Assembly (NCBI GenBank): GCA_022567275.1
Contig: JADFHH010000058.1
Coordinates: 1-8,214 of the forward strand
Reading direction: 5' to 3'
From: Pseudomonadota bacterium
GTDB taxonomy: Bacteria > Pseudomonadota > Alphaproteobacteria > Rhizobiales > Methyloligellaceae
DNA length: 8,214 nt
In this document: in pieces, positions 1 to 5,642 of the stretch
Layout: the number at the start of each line of letters is the position of its first letter
Position numbering within the stretch: position 1 is the first letter of the stretch
Program-made: the position numbers and the translations under genes
Notes under the pieces: generated by a model
Database searches by the model: none
Told to the model about the DNA's origin: nothing
Seen by the model: only the letters and a program-made list of their open reading frames with translations

Positions 1-54
1 TTCGGCGCCGGTGCCTGGGGCTGGGGACGGGCATACCCCGGACAAGGCGCGTAA
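1..54 (+). CDS. C-terminal tail of an unidentified upstream gene (partial)
   Basis: Frame 1 is open from the first base and ends at TAA (52-54), giving a 17-residue tail rich in Gly, Ala and Trp with the sequence FGAGAWGWGRAYPGQGA. A strong hairpin 11 bases after the stop supports a real gene end. The fragment is too short to identify a family. FDH alpha or beta genes often precede the gamma gene, but nothing here shows that this is either of them. Confidence 0.4.
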   Translation, partial: FGAGAWGWGRAYPGQGA

Positions 55-65
55 GCAGCAATAAT

Positions 66-99
66 GGATGGGGCGGCTCGCATGCGGGCCGCCCCATCC
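66..99 (+). terminator. Strong GC-rich hairpin, probable terminator of the upstream gene
   Basis: Bases 66-77 (GGATGGGGCGGC) pair perfectly with 88-99 (GCCGCCCCATCC) around a 10-base loop. The stem lies 11 bases after the stop of the upstream partial gene and before a non-coding stretch, as expected for a transcription terminator. The downstream sequence (CATATATTGCT) has only scattered T residues, so it is not a textbook intrinsic terminator and could act instead as an mRNA-stabilising hairpin. Confidence 0.6.
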
Positions 100-244
100 C
101 ATATATTGCTGGCAACCCAATCCCGAATTAGGTTTGCTATTTTATTGGATTTACCGGTAAGCTTGAACCACTTCCTGAGGTGCGGCGCGAAACCCGGTCG
201 GGTATTTATTAATGCGATTGTCTCGTACGAGTAAGGAGAAACCG
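100..244 (+). promoter_or_regulatory. Intergenic leader, probable promoter region of the FDH accessory operon
   Basis: This 145-base non-coding stretch between the hairpin and the first operon gene is AT-richer than its surroundings, notably at 131-153 and 203-213. It contains a perfect 10-bp palindrome, TTACCGGTAA (151-160), and an imperfect one around 168-181 (CACTTCCTGAGGTG), either of which could be an operator. No convincing -35/-10 pair at 16-18 bp spacing and no sigma-54 box was found. The promoter role is inferred mainly from position. Confidence 0.35.
233..238 (+). promoter_or_regulatory. Ribosome binding site AAGGAG that sets the lipoprotein start
   Basis: AAGGAG sits 6 bases before the ATG at 245. 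This selects that ATG over the in-frame ATG at 212, whose extra 11 residues would put charged sequence in front of the signal peptide. Confidence 0.8.
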
Positions 245-421
245 ATGCGCGTGATTTCACTTTCCTTGGCCCTCGCCGGAGCCTTGCTGCTTGCGGGGTG
301 CAAGGATACCGTCCGGCCTTTGAGCTATGACAAGGGCGTATACGGAGGTAAGGCCGACACCAAATTGACACCCGGGCAGCTCAACACATTGCGTCTGCGC
401 GGGAGGCATCAGGCAAGATGA
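245..421 (+). CDS. Small exported lipoprotein (58 aa)
   Basis: First gene of the operon, and a probable membrane-anchored periplasmic lipoprotein of unknown function. Residues 1-18 form a lipoprotein signal peptide (basic start, hydrophobic core, lipobox LLLAGC), with Cys19 as the acylated residue. The mature chain is only about 40 residues. It contains a YDKGVYGGKADTKL stretch followed by a predicted short helix (LTPGQLNTLRLRGRHQ). The start at 245 is chosen for its ideal AAGGAG and because the lipobox then falls at the normal distance. It ends 13 bases before the FDH gamma gene, which suggests joint transcription and possibly a role at that complex. I recall similar small lipoproteins near cytochrome genes but cannot assign a named family. 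Confidence 0.75.
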   Translation: MRVISLSLALAGALLLAGCKDTVRPLSYDKGVYGGKADTKLTPGQLNTLRLRGRHQAR

Positions 422-434
422 CGGGAGAAGAGAC

Positions 435-1532
435 ATGACGGCGAAATCGGGATGCAGATGCTGGCTGGCGCAATTCGCTGCGCTCCTGCTGATCGCTCTG
501 GGAATCACATTCACGCTGGATATCGTTGCTCCGCAACAGCTTCAGGCGCAAAGCAGCGTGCGGCCTCCCGCTGGTGCGGTCACGAACGTTATCGAGGGCC
601 GGGTGCCGGGCAGTGCCCTTGGCAACAGATCGAATTCCGAAACCTGGCGTGCGATACGCAAGGGTATCCGTGGCACGGTCTCCATTCCCGACAAGAAGGC
701 CGGTCAGCTGGTGCAGTCCGAAGGCGACAGTTGGCGCGCTCTGAAAAATGGCCCGATTGCGACCTGGGGCGCGCTCGGCCTGGCGGGCATCGTTGCCCTG
801 CTCGTTGTTTTCTATCTCATTCGCGGCAAAATCCGCGTCGATCACGGTATGAGCGGGCGCACCATCCCCCGGTTTAACGATATTGAGCGGATCGCCCACT
901 GGCTGCTGGCGGTGTCCTTCATTATTCTCGCTATCTCGGGCCTTAACATCACCTTCGGAAAATATTACCTGCTGCCGGTGCTAGGCAAACCCGCATTCGC
1001 GGCCATTGCCGCCACGGGCAAATGGCTGCATGGCTATGTGGCCTTCGCCTTCATGACCGGGCTGGTGATGATTCTTGTTCTCTGGATCAAGCAGAATTTG
1101 CCGGACAAATATGACCTGCAATGGCTCGCCAAGGGCGGTGGTATGTTCGGCGGTGGAAGCCATCCGCCGGCCAAGAAGTTCAACGCCGGTCAAAAGTTCA
1201 TCTTTTGGGGGGTGATCTGGGGCGGGTTGGGCCTGAGCGCAACCGGCATCGCCCTGCTGTTCCCGTTCCAGATTGATTTCCCGGCCGGAATGGAGCCGAT
1301 CCAGCAAATGCAATTCGCGACGACGTGGCACTCGATCATCGCACTTGGCCTGATCGTGCTGGTGATCGCCAATATCTATATCGGCACGATCGGTATGGAA
1401 GGTTCCTTTGACGCCATGGGCACCGGCGAAGTGGATGAGAACTGGGCCAAGGAGCATCACTCCGTCTGGGCCAAGGACGCAACCAAAGCCAAGGAAGACG
1501 AGCGCAAGGCAAAAACCGCGCCGGCGGAGTAG
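435..1532 (+). CDS. Formate dehydrogenase gamma subunit, membrane cytochrome b
   Basis: Cytochrome b subunit (FdnI/FdoI type) that anchors a respiratory formate dehydrogenase and passes electrons from its iron-sulfur subunit toward quinone. The 365-aa product is longer than E. coli FdnI (about 217 aa). It has an N-terminal signal or anchor (about 11-31), a periplasmic stretch to about 108, then hydrophobic helices near 110-129, 153-172, 198-218, 254-277 and 297-318. Haem-ligand candidates are His155 (ERIAHW), His199 (KWLHG) and His299 (TTWHS). Fourteen residues after His299, where FdnI has its last ligand (His169, from memory), this protein has Asn313 in ANIYIG. The C-terminal WAKEHHSVW motif is typical of the family, and the tail is Lys/Glu-rich. 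GGGAG (423-427) precedes the ATG by 7 bases. Alpha and beta subunits are not in the window. Confidence 0.93.
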   Translation: MTAKSGCRCWLAQFAALLLIALGITFTLDIVAPQQLQAQSSVRPPAGAVTNVIEGRVPGSALGNRSNSETWRAIRKGIRGTVSIPDKKAGQLVQSEGDSWRALKNGPIATWGALGLAGIVALLVVFYLIRGKIRVDHGMSGRTIPRFNDIERIAHWLLAVSFIILAISGLNITFGKYYLLPVLGKPAFAAIAATGKWLHGYVAFAFMTGLVMILVLWIKQNLPDKYDLQWLAKGGGMFGGGSHPPAKKFNAGQKFIFWGVIWGGLGLSATGIALLFPFQIDFPAGMEPIQQMQFATTWHSIIALGLIVLVIANIYIGTIGMEGSFDAMGTGEVDENWAKEHHSVWAKDATKAKEDERKAKTAPAE

Positions 1533-1543
1533 CGAGAGATTTT

Positions 1544-1624
1544 ATGAGCAAGGCGGTACGCCGGCCAGTCACCGCTTGGCTCCACGCGCACCCAATCGGC
1601 GAACATCATGTCAGGCAAGGATAA
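1544..1624 (+). other. Possible 26-codon leader ORF overlapping the next gene's start
   Basis: An ATG at 1544, 11 bases after the FDH gamma stop and preceded by GAGAG, opens a 26-codon frame ending TAA at 1622-1624. That is 14 bases past the ATG of the WD40-cytochrome c gene. The latter gene has no clear Shine-Dalgarno site of its own, so a translated leader could couple the two genes. The peptide (rich in His, Arg and Pro) resembles nothing I know, and the ORF may be chance. Confidence 0.2.
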
Positions 1625-3071
1625 GGCAAGTCCGGGGCGGCTCTGGTTGGTTCGCGTTTGCGCGCGCGCGGCGGCTAGCATTGTTCTCGGCGCTGCCTTC
1701 TTACTGATCCAGCCGCACTGGAGCGGGAGCGAATTTACCGCCCGCGCCGCACAGGGCGACCGCGCTCTGAAGGGCCATGGCGGGCCGGTTCACGCCATTA
1801 TACTCAACCAGGCCAAAACACGAGCGCTCACGGGCAGCTTCGATTATTCCATGATGCTGTGGGATTTGACCGTCACGCCGCCGAACATCATCAGGCGCTT
1901 TGACGCTCACGACGGCTGGGTCAAGGCGGTCGCCCTGCTTGGCGATGGCAAGCGCGCGCTTTCCGCCGGCGGCGGCGATGTCTGGCTCTGGGACCTGGAC
2001 TCGGGCAAGCCGGTGCACCTGTTCAAGGGCCATAAAGCGGAAATTTCCGCGCTCGCCCTGTCGTCCGATGGCAAGTGGGCGGCGTCCGCGAGCTCCGATC
2101 GCACGGTGCGGCTGTGGAACCTCGTAACGCTTGAACCCGGACCGGTGCTTGAAGGGCATCGAGGCCCGGTCAACGGCGTCGCCTTTTCCGCCGACGACAA
2201 GACGGTTTTTACCGCCAGCTATGACGGGACCATCCGTAGCTGGGTGCGCAAGAGCGGCGCGTTCAAACGAATTGTCTACCGCCACGGTTTCGGCATCAAC
2301 ACCATGCTTCGCTTGCCCGGGCAGGACCTGCTGGTGTTCGGCGCGCTGAACGGCAAGGCGCTGGTCATTGACGCCAAAACGGGCGAAGCCGTGCACCGGT
2401 TCAAGGAACTGCTGGGACCGTTTCTGGCGATCGCCGTTCAGGAGAGACCTGGGCTGCTGGCCCTTTCCGGCTATGAGAAACAGGGCAGCGATGTTGTCGG
2501 CATCATTCGCGTGATGCGCCTTGGCGACTGGGCGCCGATTGAAGAATATGAAGATCCGCGCGGGCCCATCTGGGCGATGGATTTCGGGCCCATAGGAGCG
2601 ACCATCTATTATGGCGGCAAGGATGATCAAGTGAGCGTCTGGCAGGTGAAACCACGCGAACCATTCGAGATCATATCCGGCCCCATTCCCCGGCGCTATG
2701 AAGTGTTCAGCACCGACAATCCCGGAGAGTTGCAATTTGCCCGCAAATGTTCTCTCTGTCATACATTGACATCCGATGGCGGCAACCGGGCCGGACCGAC
2801 GCTTTACAAGGTATTTGGCCGAAAGGCGGGGACGCTGCCCGGTTATCCATATTCGGACACCTTGAAAAATGCTGATATAGTATGGAGCGCAAAGACAATA
2901 GAATTGCTCTTCGGTCTGGGTCCCAATCATTATCTGCCGGGCACGAAAATGCCGCTGCAGAGAATTTCAGACCCAAAGAAGCGCGAGGCGCTGATCGCTT
3001 ATTTGAAAGTTGCCAGCGAAGGCAACAGCGGACAGAGGAACAAGACAGGAAAAGAAAGTTCCAGGGAGTAG
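1608..3071 (+). CDS. Exported WD40-repeat / c-type cytochrome fusion protein
   Basis: Predicted periplasmic electron carrier joined to a beta-propeller. The 487-aa product starts with a basic segment and a hydrophobic helix (about 20-34), with a possible signal cleavage near the ARAAQ at 45-49. WD40-like repeats fill about 52-348: GH at 56-57, 141-142 and 183-184, and blade ends LWDL (84-87), LWDL (127-130), RLWN (168-171) and SVWQ (343-346). The C-terminal part (about 372-470) is a class I cytochrome c like mitochondrial c or bacterial c2. It has haem-binding CSLCH (Cys381, Cys384, His385), GPTLYKVFGRKAGT, PGYPYSD, and PGTKMP with Met448 as the sixth ligand. ATG 1608 is the only usual start after the in-frame stop at 1545-1547, but its ribosome site is weak. 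Placement directly after FDH gamma suggests a partner in formate respiration, with the propeller perhaps acting in docking (inferred). Confidence 0.88.
   Translation: MSGKDKASPGRLWLVRVCARAAASIVLGAAFLLIQPHWSGSEFTARAAQGDRALKGHGGPVHAIILNQAKTRALTGSFDYSMMLWDLTVTPPNIIRRFDAHDGWVKAVALLGDGKRALSAGGGDVWLWDLDSGKPVHLFKGHKAEISALALSSDGKWAASASSDRTVRLWNLVTLEPGPVLEGHRGPVNGVAFSADDKTVFTASYDGTIRSWVRKSGAFKRIVYRHGFGINTMLRLPGQDLLVFGALNGKALVIDAKTGEAVHRFKELLGPFLAIAVQERPGLLALSGYEKQGSDVVGIIRVMRLGDWAPIEEYEDPRGPIWAMDFGPIGATIYYGGKDDQVSVWQVKPREPFEIISGPIPRRYEVFSTDNPGELQFARKCSLCHTLTSDGGNRAGPTLYKVFGRKAGTLPGYPYSDTLKNADIVWSAKTIELLFGLGPNHYLPGTKMPLQRISDPKKREALIAYLKVASEGNSGQRNKTGKESSRE
3063..3068 (+). promoter_or_regulatory. Ribosome binding site AGGGAG for the 42-aa small protein
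   Basis: AGGGAG lies inside the last codons of the cytochrome gene, 7 bases before the ATG at 3076. It favours that start over an in-frame ATG at 3010, which would overlap the cytochrome gene by about 60 bases. Confidence 0.7.
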
Positions 3072-3075
3072 TGAC

Positions 3076-3204
3076 ATGAATGCCTTTGTGAAGGGTATGG
3101 CGGCTTTGGCCGCGATCACCGTGATCGCAGCCATCGGCCTTGGCGCCATCGATATGTCGGCTGAACAGGTCTACTTAACGACGAGCGGGAACGTCCGGCT
3201 ATAG
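3076..3204 (+). CDS. Small single-helix membrane protein (42 aa)
   Basis: Short product with one hydrophobic segment (about residues 8-25, rich in Ala, Ile, Gly) after a single Lys, followed by a polar tail (DMSAEQVYLTTSGNVRL) that would face the periplasm if the helix is uncleaved. The helix could instead be a signal peptide that releases a peptide of about 17 residues. The gene has a good Shine-Dalgarno site and sits 4 bases after the cytochrome stop and 11 bases before the protease start, so it is very likely translated. Function is unknown. Location suggests a small subunit or assembly peptide of the FDH/cytochrome assembly. I recognise no named family. Confidence 0.7.
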   Translation: MNAFVKGMAALAAITVIAAIGLGAIDMSAEQVYLTTSGNVRL

Positions 3205-3215
3205 CTATTCAGGGT

Positions 3216-4160
3216 GTGCCACGCCGGCGCTGGGAAAACATATTGCGCCTGATTGCCGGTATCGTGGTTGCCCTGCTGCCTTTCGCCGCCGCCGCACAAC
3301 CGCTCGATCGGGCCATGCTCTCTGTCGTCAGCGTGCTGCCGCAATGGCCGCGCGACGCAAGGCGGCTTGAGGAGCCCGAAGGCAGCGGCGTGGTGATGTT
3401 CGAGGGCAAGACCATCGTCACTACGCTGCATGTGGTCGACAAGGCGCTTTCCATCCGGGTGAGAACGCTCGCGGGCAACATATTTCCCGCCCGGCTGACG
3501 GGGCGCGACCGGGCGAGCGATATCGCCACCCTGGCGATAGACAAACCGCTACCCGCGATTAAACTGGCGCCGGCGGAGCCGCGTCTCGGCGAAAAGGTTT
3601 GCGCCATCGGCAACGCCTTCGGTCTCGGCCTTTCGGTGAGCTGCGGTGTCGTTTCAAGCGTCCATCGCGCAGGCGTCGGATTTAACAGGGTCGAGGATTT
3701 CATTCAGACCGACGCGGCCGTCAATCCGGGCGCTTCGGGTGGTGCGCTGGTCAACGAACGCGGAGAATTTGCCGGCTTATTGTCGGCCATATTCACAAAA
3801 ACATCCGACGCCAATATCGGCGTCAACTTCGCGGTGTCCGCCGCGCTCACGGCCGCAGTGGCGCGTCAGCTTCGCGACACGGGCCGGGTCAAGCGGCCGA
3901 TCAGCGGTCTGCGGCTGGAGCCATTTCCGGGCAAGGGGAAAACCGGCAGGCTTGGCGCGCGCGTGGTATCCTTAACCCCCGGGTCGTTGGGCGAACGGGC
4001 AGGATTGAAGCCCGGTGATATCATTCTGAGGGCGGGGGAAAGAAGGGTGCGCAAGCCGCAGGATTTTGTCAGCGCCATGTCGCGCTTGCTGTACGCCGAT
4101 GCGCTGGATATGGAGATTGACCGCGATGGAATCTTACACAAGCTTCGCATCGAAAAATAA
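3216..4160 (+). CDS. Exported HtrA/DegP-like serine protease with one PDZ domain
   Basis: Trypsin-like S1C protease of the periplasm. The 314-aa product has a basic start and hydrophobic signal peptide (about 10-27, AAAA before QP). The protease domain (about 30-215) keeps the whole catalytic triad: His72 in TTLHVVD, Asp102 in RASDIATL and Ser174 in PGASGGAL, the last matching the family's GNSGGPL with Ala for Asn. A single PDZ domain (about 228-312) follows, with LTPGSLGERAGLKPGD as its signature. DegP has two PDZ domains and DegS one; this protein is closer in layout to DegS but appears to be released. The start is GTG 3216, because no better start lies between it and the in-frame stop at 3162-3164; the nearby AGGG is too close to be a good ribosome site. 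Context suggests quality control or processing of FDH or cytochrome partners, which is inferred. Confidence 0.9.
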   Translation: MPRRRWENILRLIAGIVVALLPFAAAAQPLDRAMLSVVSVLPQWPRDARRLEEPEGSGVVMFEGKTIVTTLHVVDKALSIRVRTLAGNIFPARLTGRDRASDIATLAIDKPLPAIKLAPAEPRLGEKVCAIGNAFGLGLSVSCGVVSSVHRAGVGFNRVEDFIQTDAAVNPGASGGALVNERGEFAGLLSAIFTKTSDANIGVNFAVSAALTAAVARQLRDTGRVKRPISGLRLEPFPGKGKTGRLGARVVSLTPGSLGERAGLKPGDIILRAGERRVRKPQDFVSAMSRLLYADALDMEIDRDGILHKLRIEK

Positions 4161-4178
4161 ATTTGGCGCCTAAAATCC

Positions 4179-4184
4179 AAGGAG
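4179..4184 (+). promoter_or_regulatory. Ribosome binding site AAGGAG for the DUF6494 gene
   Basis: A perfect AAGGAG 6 bases before the ATG at 4191 fixes the start of this small gene and suggests strong translation initiation in mid-operon. Confidence 0.8.
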
Positions 4185-4190
4185 AGAGCA

Positions 4191-4385
4191 ATGGACGAAG
4201 ATCGCTTCAACATGTCACTGAGGAAATTTCTCAAGCACGTGGGGGTGACATCCCAGCAGCAGATAGAAAAGATTGTGCGCGAGGGCGGGACGGGAGATGC
4301 CACCTCGCTCAAGGTGAAGATGGTGCTGAGCGCCCAGGGTACGGATCTGAACCACACCGTCGAGGATGAAATCGAAATCGGCTAG
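4191..4385 (+). CDS. DUF6494 family small protein (64 aa)
   Basis: Small acidic cytoplasmic protein without signal peptide or membrane segment. It opens with MDEDRFNMSLRKFLKHVGVT and continues with a helical stretch (SQQQIEKIVREG). The second half looks like beta strands (LKVKMVLS, then NHTVEDEIEIG). I recognise it from memory as the DUF6494 family, found next to formate dehydrogenase accessory genes in alphaproteobacteria; its function is not known. The N-terminal half could be a helical recognition or protein-contact element. It follows the protease stop by 30 bases and precedes the ligase-like gene by 5, so it belongs to the same transcript. Confidence 0.85.
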   Translation: MDEDRFNMSLRKFLKHVGVTSQQQIEKIVREGGTGDATSLKVKMVLSAQGTDLNHTVEDEIEIG

Positions 4386-4390
4386 CGCTC

Positions 4391-5131
4391 ATGCAAACCC
4401 CGGACCCCACATTTCCGCCGCTTCTCAAGGGCCACGATATTCCCGGCACCCAGAGCGCCTATGATGTGGCCTGTGCCAGGGCGTCCGCCGGTGAGTTGGG
4501 CGCGGGCGATGTGGTGTGGAGCCGCCATACCTCGCGCGTCGATATAGCCATTATTCTGGAACCGGACGTGGCCCTTGAGAGCGCGGCGCAGATGCTGCCT
4601 CTCTCAATGGTGGCGATCGGCGATTGTCTCGGCGCGCTGACGCCGCCGCAGGTCGGGTTGACTTTCACCTGGCCGGGCCAAATCCGCGTCAACGGCGCAT
4701 ATGCCGGAACCATGAAGGCGGCGGCGGGGGGAGTGCGCGATCCAGGCGCTGTTCCGGGCTGGATGGTGCTCGGGCTGTGGCTGCGCCACCGGCACGAAGC
4801 GAGCGACCCGGAGCCGGGCGAAGTGCCCGATCGAACCTGGCTATCGGAGGAAGGCTGCGAGAAACTTACCCGTACCGAAGTCATTGAATCCTACTCCCGC
4901 CACTTCCTCACCTGGCTCAACAGCTGGACCGAGGATGGCTTCAAGTCCGTGCACGCCTCCTGGTGGTTCCGGGCCCATGAGAAGGACGAGGAGGTCACGG
5001 TTGAGCTTGGCGAGCAAACGCTCACCGGAATGGTTCAGGGGCTCGACGACAATGGCAATCTGCTGCTGCGCCGGGACGGGGACACAAGTGCCGCGCTTCT
5101 CATCGACTATTTTGAGTTCCCGGAAAGTTAA
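4391..5131 (+). CDS. Biotin/lipoate A/B protein ligase family protein, divergent active site
   Basis: A 246-aa cytoplasmic protein with the fold signature of biotin and lipoate protein ligases. Residues 91-106 (TFTWPGQIRVNGAYAG) align with the biotin ligase segment K-WPND-(hydrophobic)-VNGKK-AG. In this protein WPND has become WPGQ and the catalytic Lys of GKK is absent. No GRGRxGR adenylate-binding loop is visible near residues 40-50 (VVWSRHTSR instead). The C-terminal part (about 200-246), with EVTVELGEQTLTGMVQGLDDNGNLLL, resembles the small beta domain at the end of BirA-type ligases. It starts 5 bases after the DUF6494 stop without a clear ribosome site, so translational coupling is likely. 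It may be a noncanonical ligase or octanoyl/lipoyl-binding protein, or a catalytically dead scaffold. The family call is firm, the activity unknown. Confidence 0.85.
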   Translation: MQTPDPTFPPLLKGHDIPGTQSAYDVACARASAGELGAGDVVWSRHTSRVDIAIILEPDVALESAAQMLPLSMVAIGDCLGALTPPQVGLTFTWPGQIRVNGAYAGTMKAAAGGVRDPGAVPGWMVLGLWLRHRHEASDPEPGEVPDRTWLSEEGCEKLTRTEVIESYSRHFLTWLNSWTEDGFKSVHASWWFRAHEKDEEVTVELGEQTLTGMVQGLDDNGNLLLRRDGDTSAALLIDYFEFPES

Positions 5132-5156
5132 AAAAAACCATGAGGCGCGCGCGAGC

Positions 5157-5642
5157 ATGAAATTTCTCCAGACCATCCGCTTCGACGCCTCGGATGATCA
5201 TGTGTTTGAGACGGCGGCAGCACCTGATGAATGGGCGGTGTCGGGCGCATTTGCTTTTTCACACCTCTCCAGCGAAGAGGTAAAGGGCAAAGTGAAACAG
5301 GCTTTTGCCAACGGCTTTTTATCGCTAGGCTCCTTCGGCAGATCGACATTCACATCCGTCGCCGAATGCAGCGATGACGATCTGGCGGTGATCGAGTCCT
5401 CCCTGGCGAAGCATTTCGTTGAAAATTTTGGCGCGCCCGATGAACAGGCAGCGCTTCGAGCCGCGCGCGAAGAAGCCAGCTTCATCCTCGATTTGTGCTC
5501 CACCCCGCTCATCAACACCATCTTCACGGTGCGCCGGAGCTTTGCCGATGACGGGCAAATCAAGGAACAGTTCCGCACCATTCAGGCCCCTGACGCAAAA
5601 CCCGCACACACCCGCATCTGGAGCGTCGTCGAAGACAAATGA
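5157..5642 (+). CDS. DUF6505 family protein (161 aa)
   Basis: Cytoplasmic protein with no signal peptide or membrane helix. It begins MKFLQTIRFDASD, as family members do from memory, and has EWAVSGAFAF (25-34), the GFLSLGSFGRSTF block (53-65) and a lone Cys in ILDLCSTPL (110-118). The family has no known function. ATG 5157 is chosen because the conserved N-terminus starts there; the frame stays open upstream to at least 4884, but that part is a shadow of the ligase-like gene. A mini-frame ATG 5140-TGA 5160 (MRRARA) overlaps the start by ATGA and could aid re-initiation, since the ribosome site is weak (GAGG about 11 bases away). It sits between the ligase-like and DUF6352 genes and overlaps the latter. 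Confidence 0.85.
   Translation: MKFLQTIRFDASDDHVFETAAAPDEWAVSGAFAFSHLSSEEVKGKVKQAFANGFLSLGSFGRSTFTSVAECSDDDLAVIESSLAKHFVENFGAPDEQAALRAAREEASFILDLCSTPLINTIFTVRRSFADDGQIKEQFRTIQAPDAKPAHTRIWSVVEDK

Noticed and set aside
212..244. Upstream in-frame ATG for the lipoprotein
   Set aside because: The AAGGAG site lies inside this extension and is ideally placed for ATG 245; the longer form would spoil the signal peptide.
1701..2930. 409-aa open frame antisense to the WD40-cytochrome c gene
   Set aside because: It lies wholly opposite a gene with clear WD40 and CXXCH motifs, and its translation resembles no family; long antisense frames are common in GC-rich DNA.
3010..3075. Upstream in-frame ATG for the 42-aa protein
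   Set aside because: It would overlap the cytochrome gene by about 60 bases, lacks a ribosome site and adds a highly charged segment before the helix.
5129..5137. Run of eight A residues at the stop of the ligase-like gene, considered as a programmed frameshift fusing it to DUF6505
   Set aside because: The TAA stop is read at the start of the run, so slippage in the A tract would come too late. A +1 shift on AGT-T has no supporting motif, and DUF6505 has its own conserved start.
4884..5642. A longer frame that would extend the DUF6505 protein by 91 residues at its N-terminus
   Set aside because: The extra part overlaps the ligase-like gene in another frame, is low-complexity (Ser, Arg, Pro) and precedes the conserved MKFLQTIRFD start.
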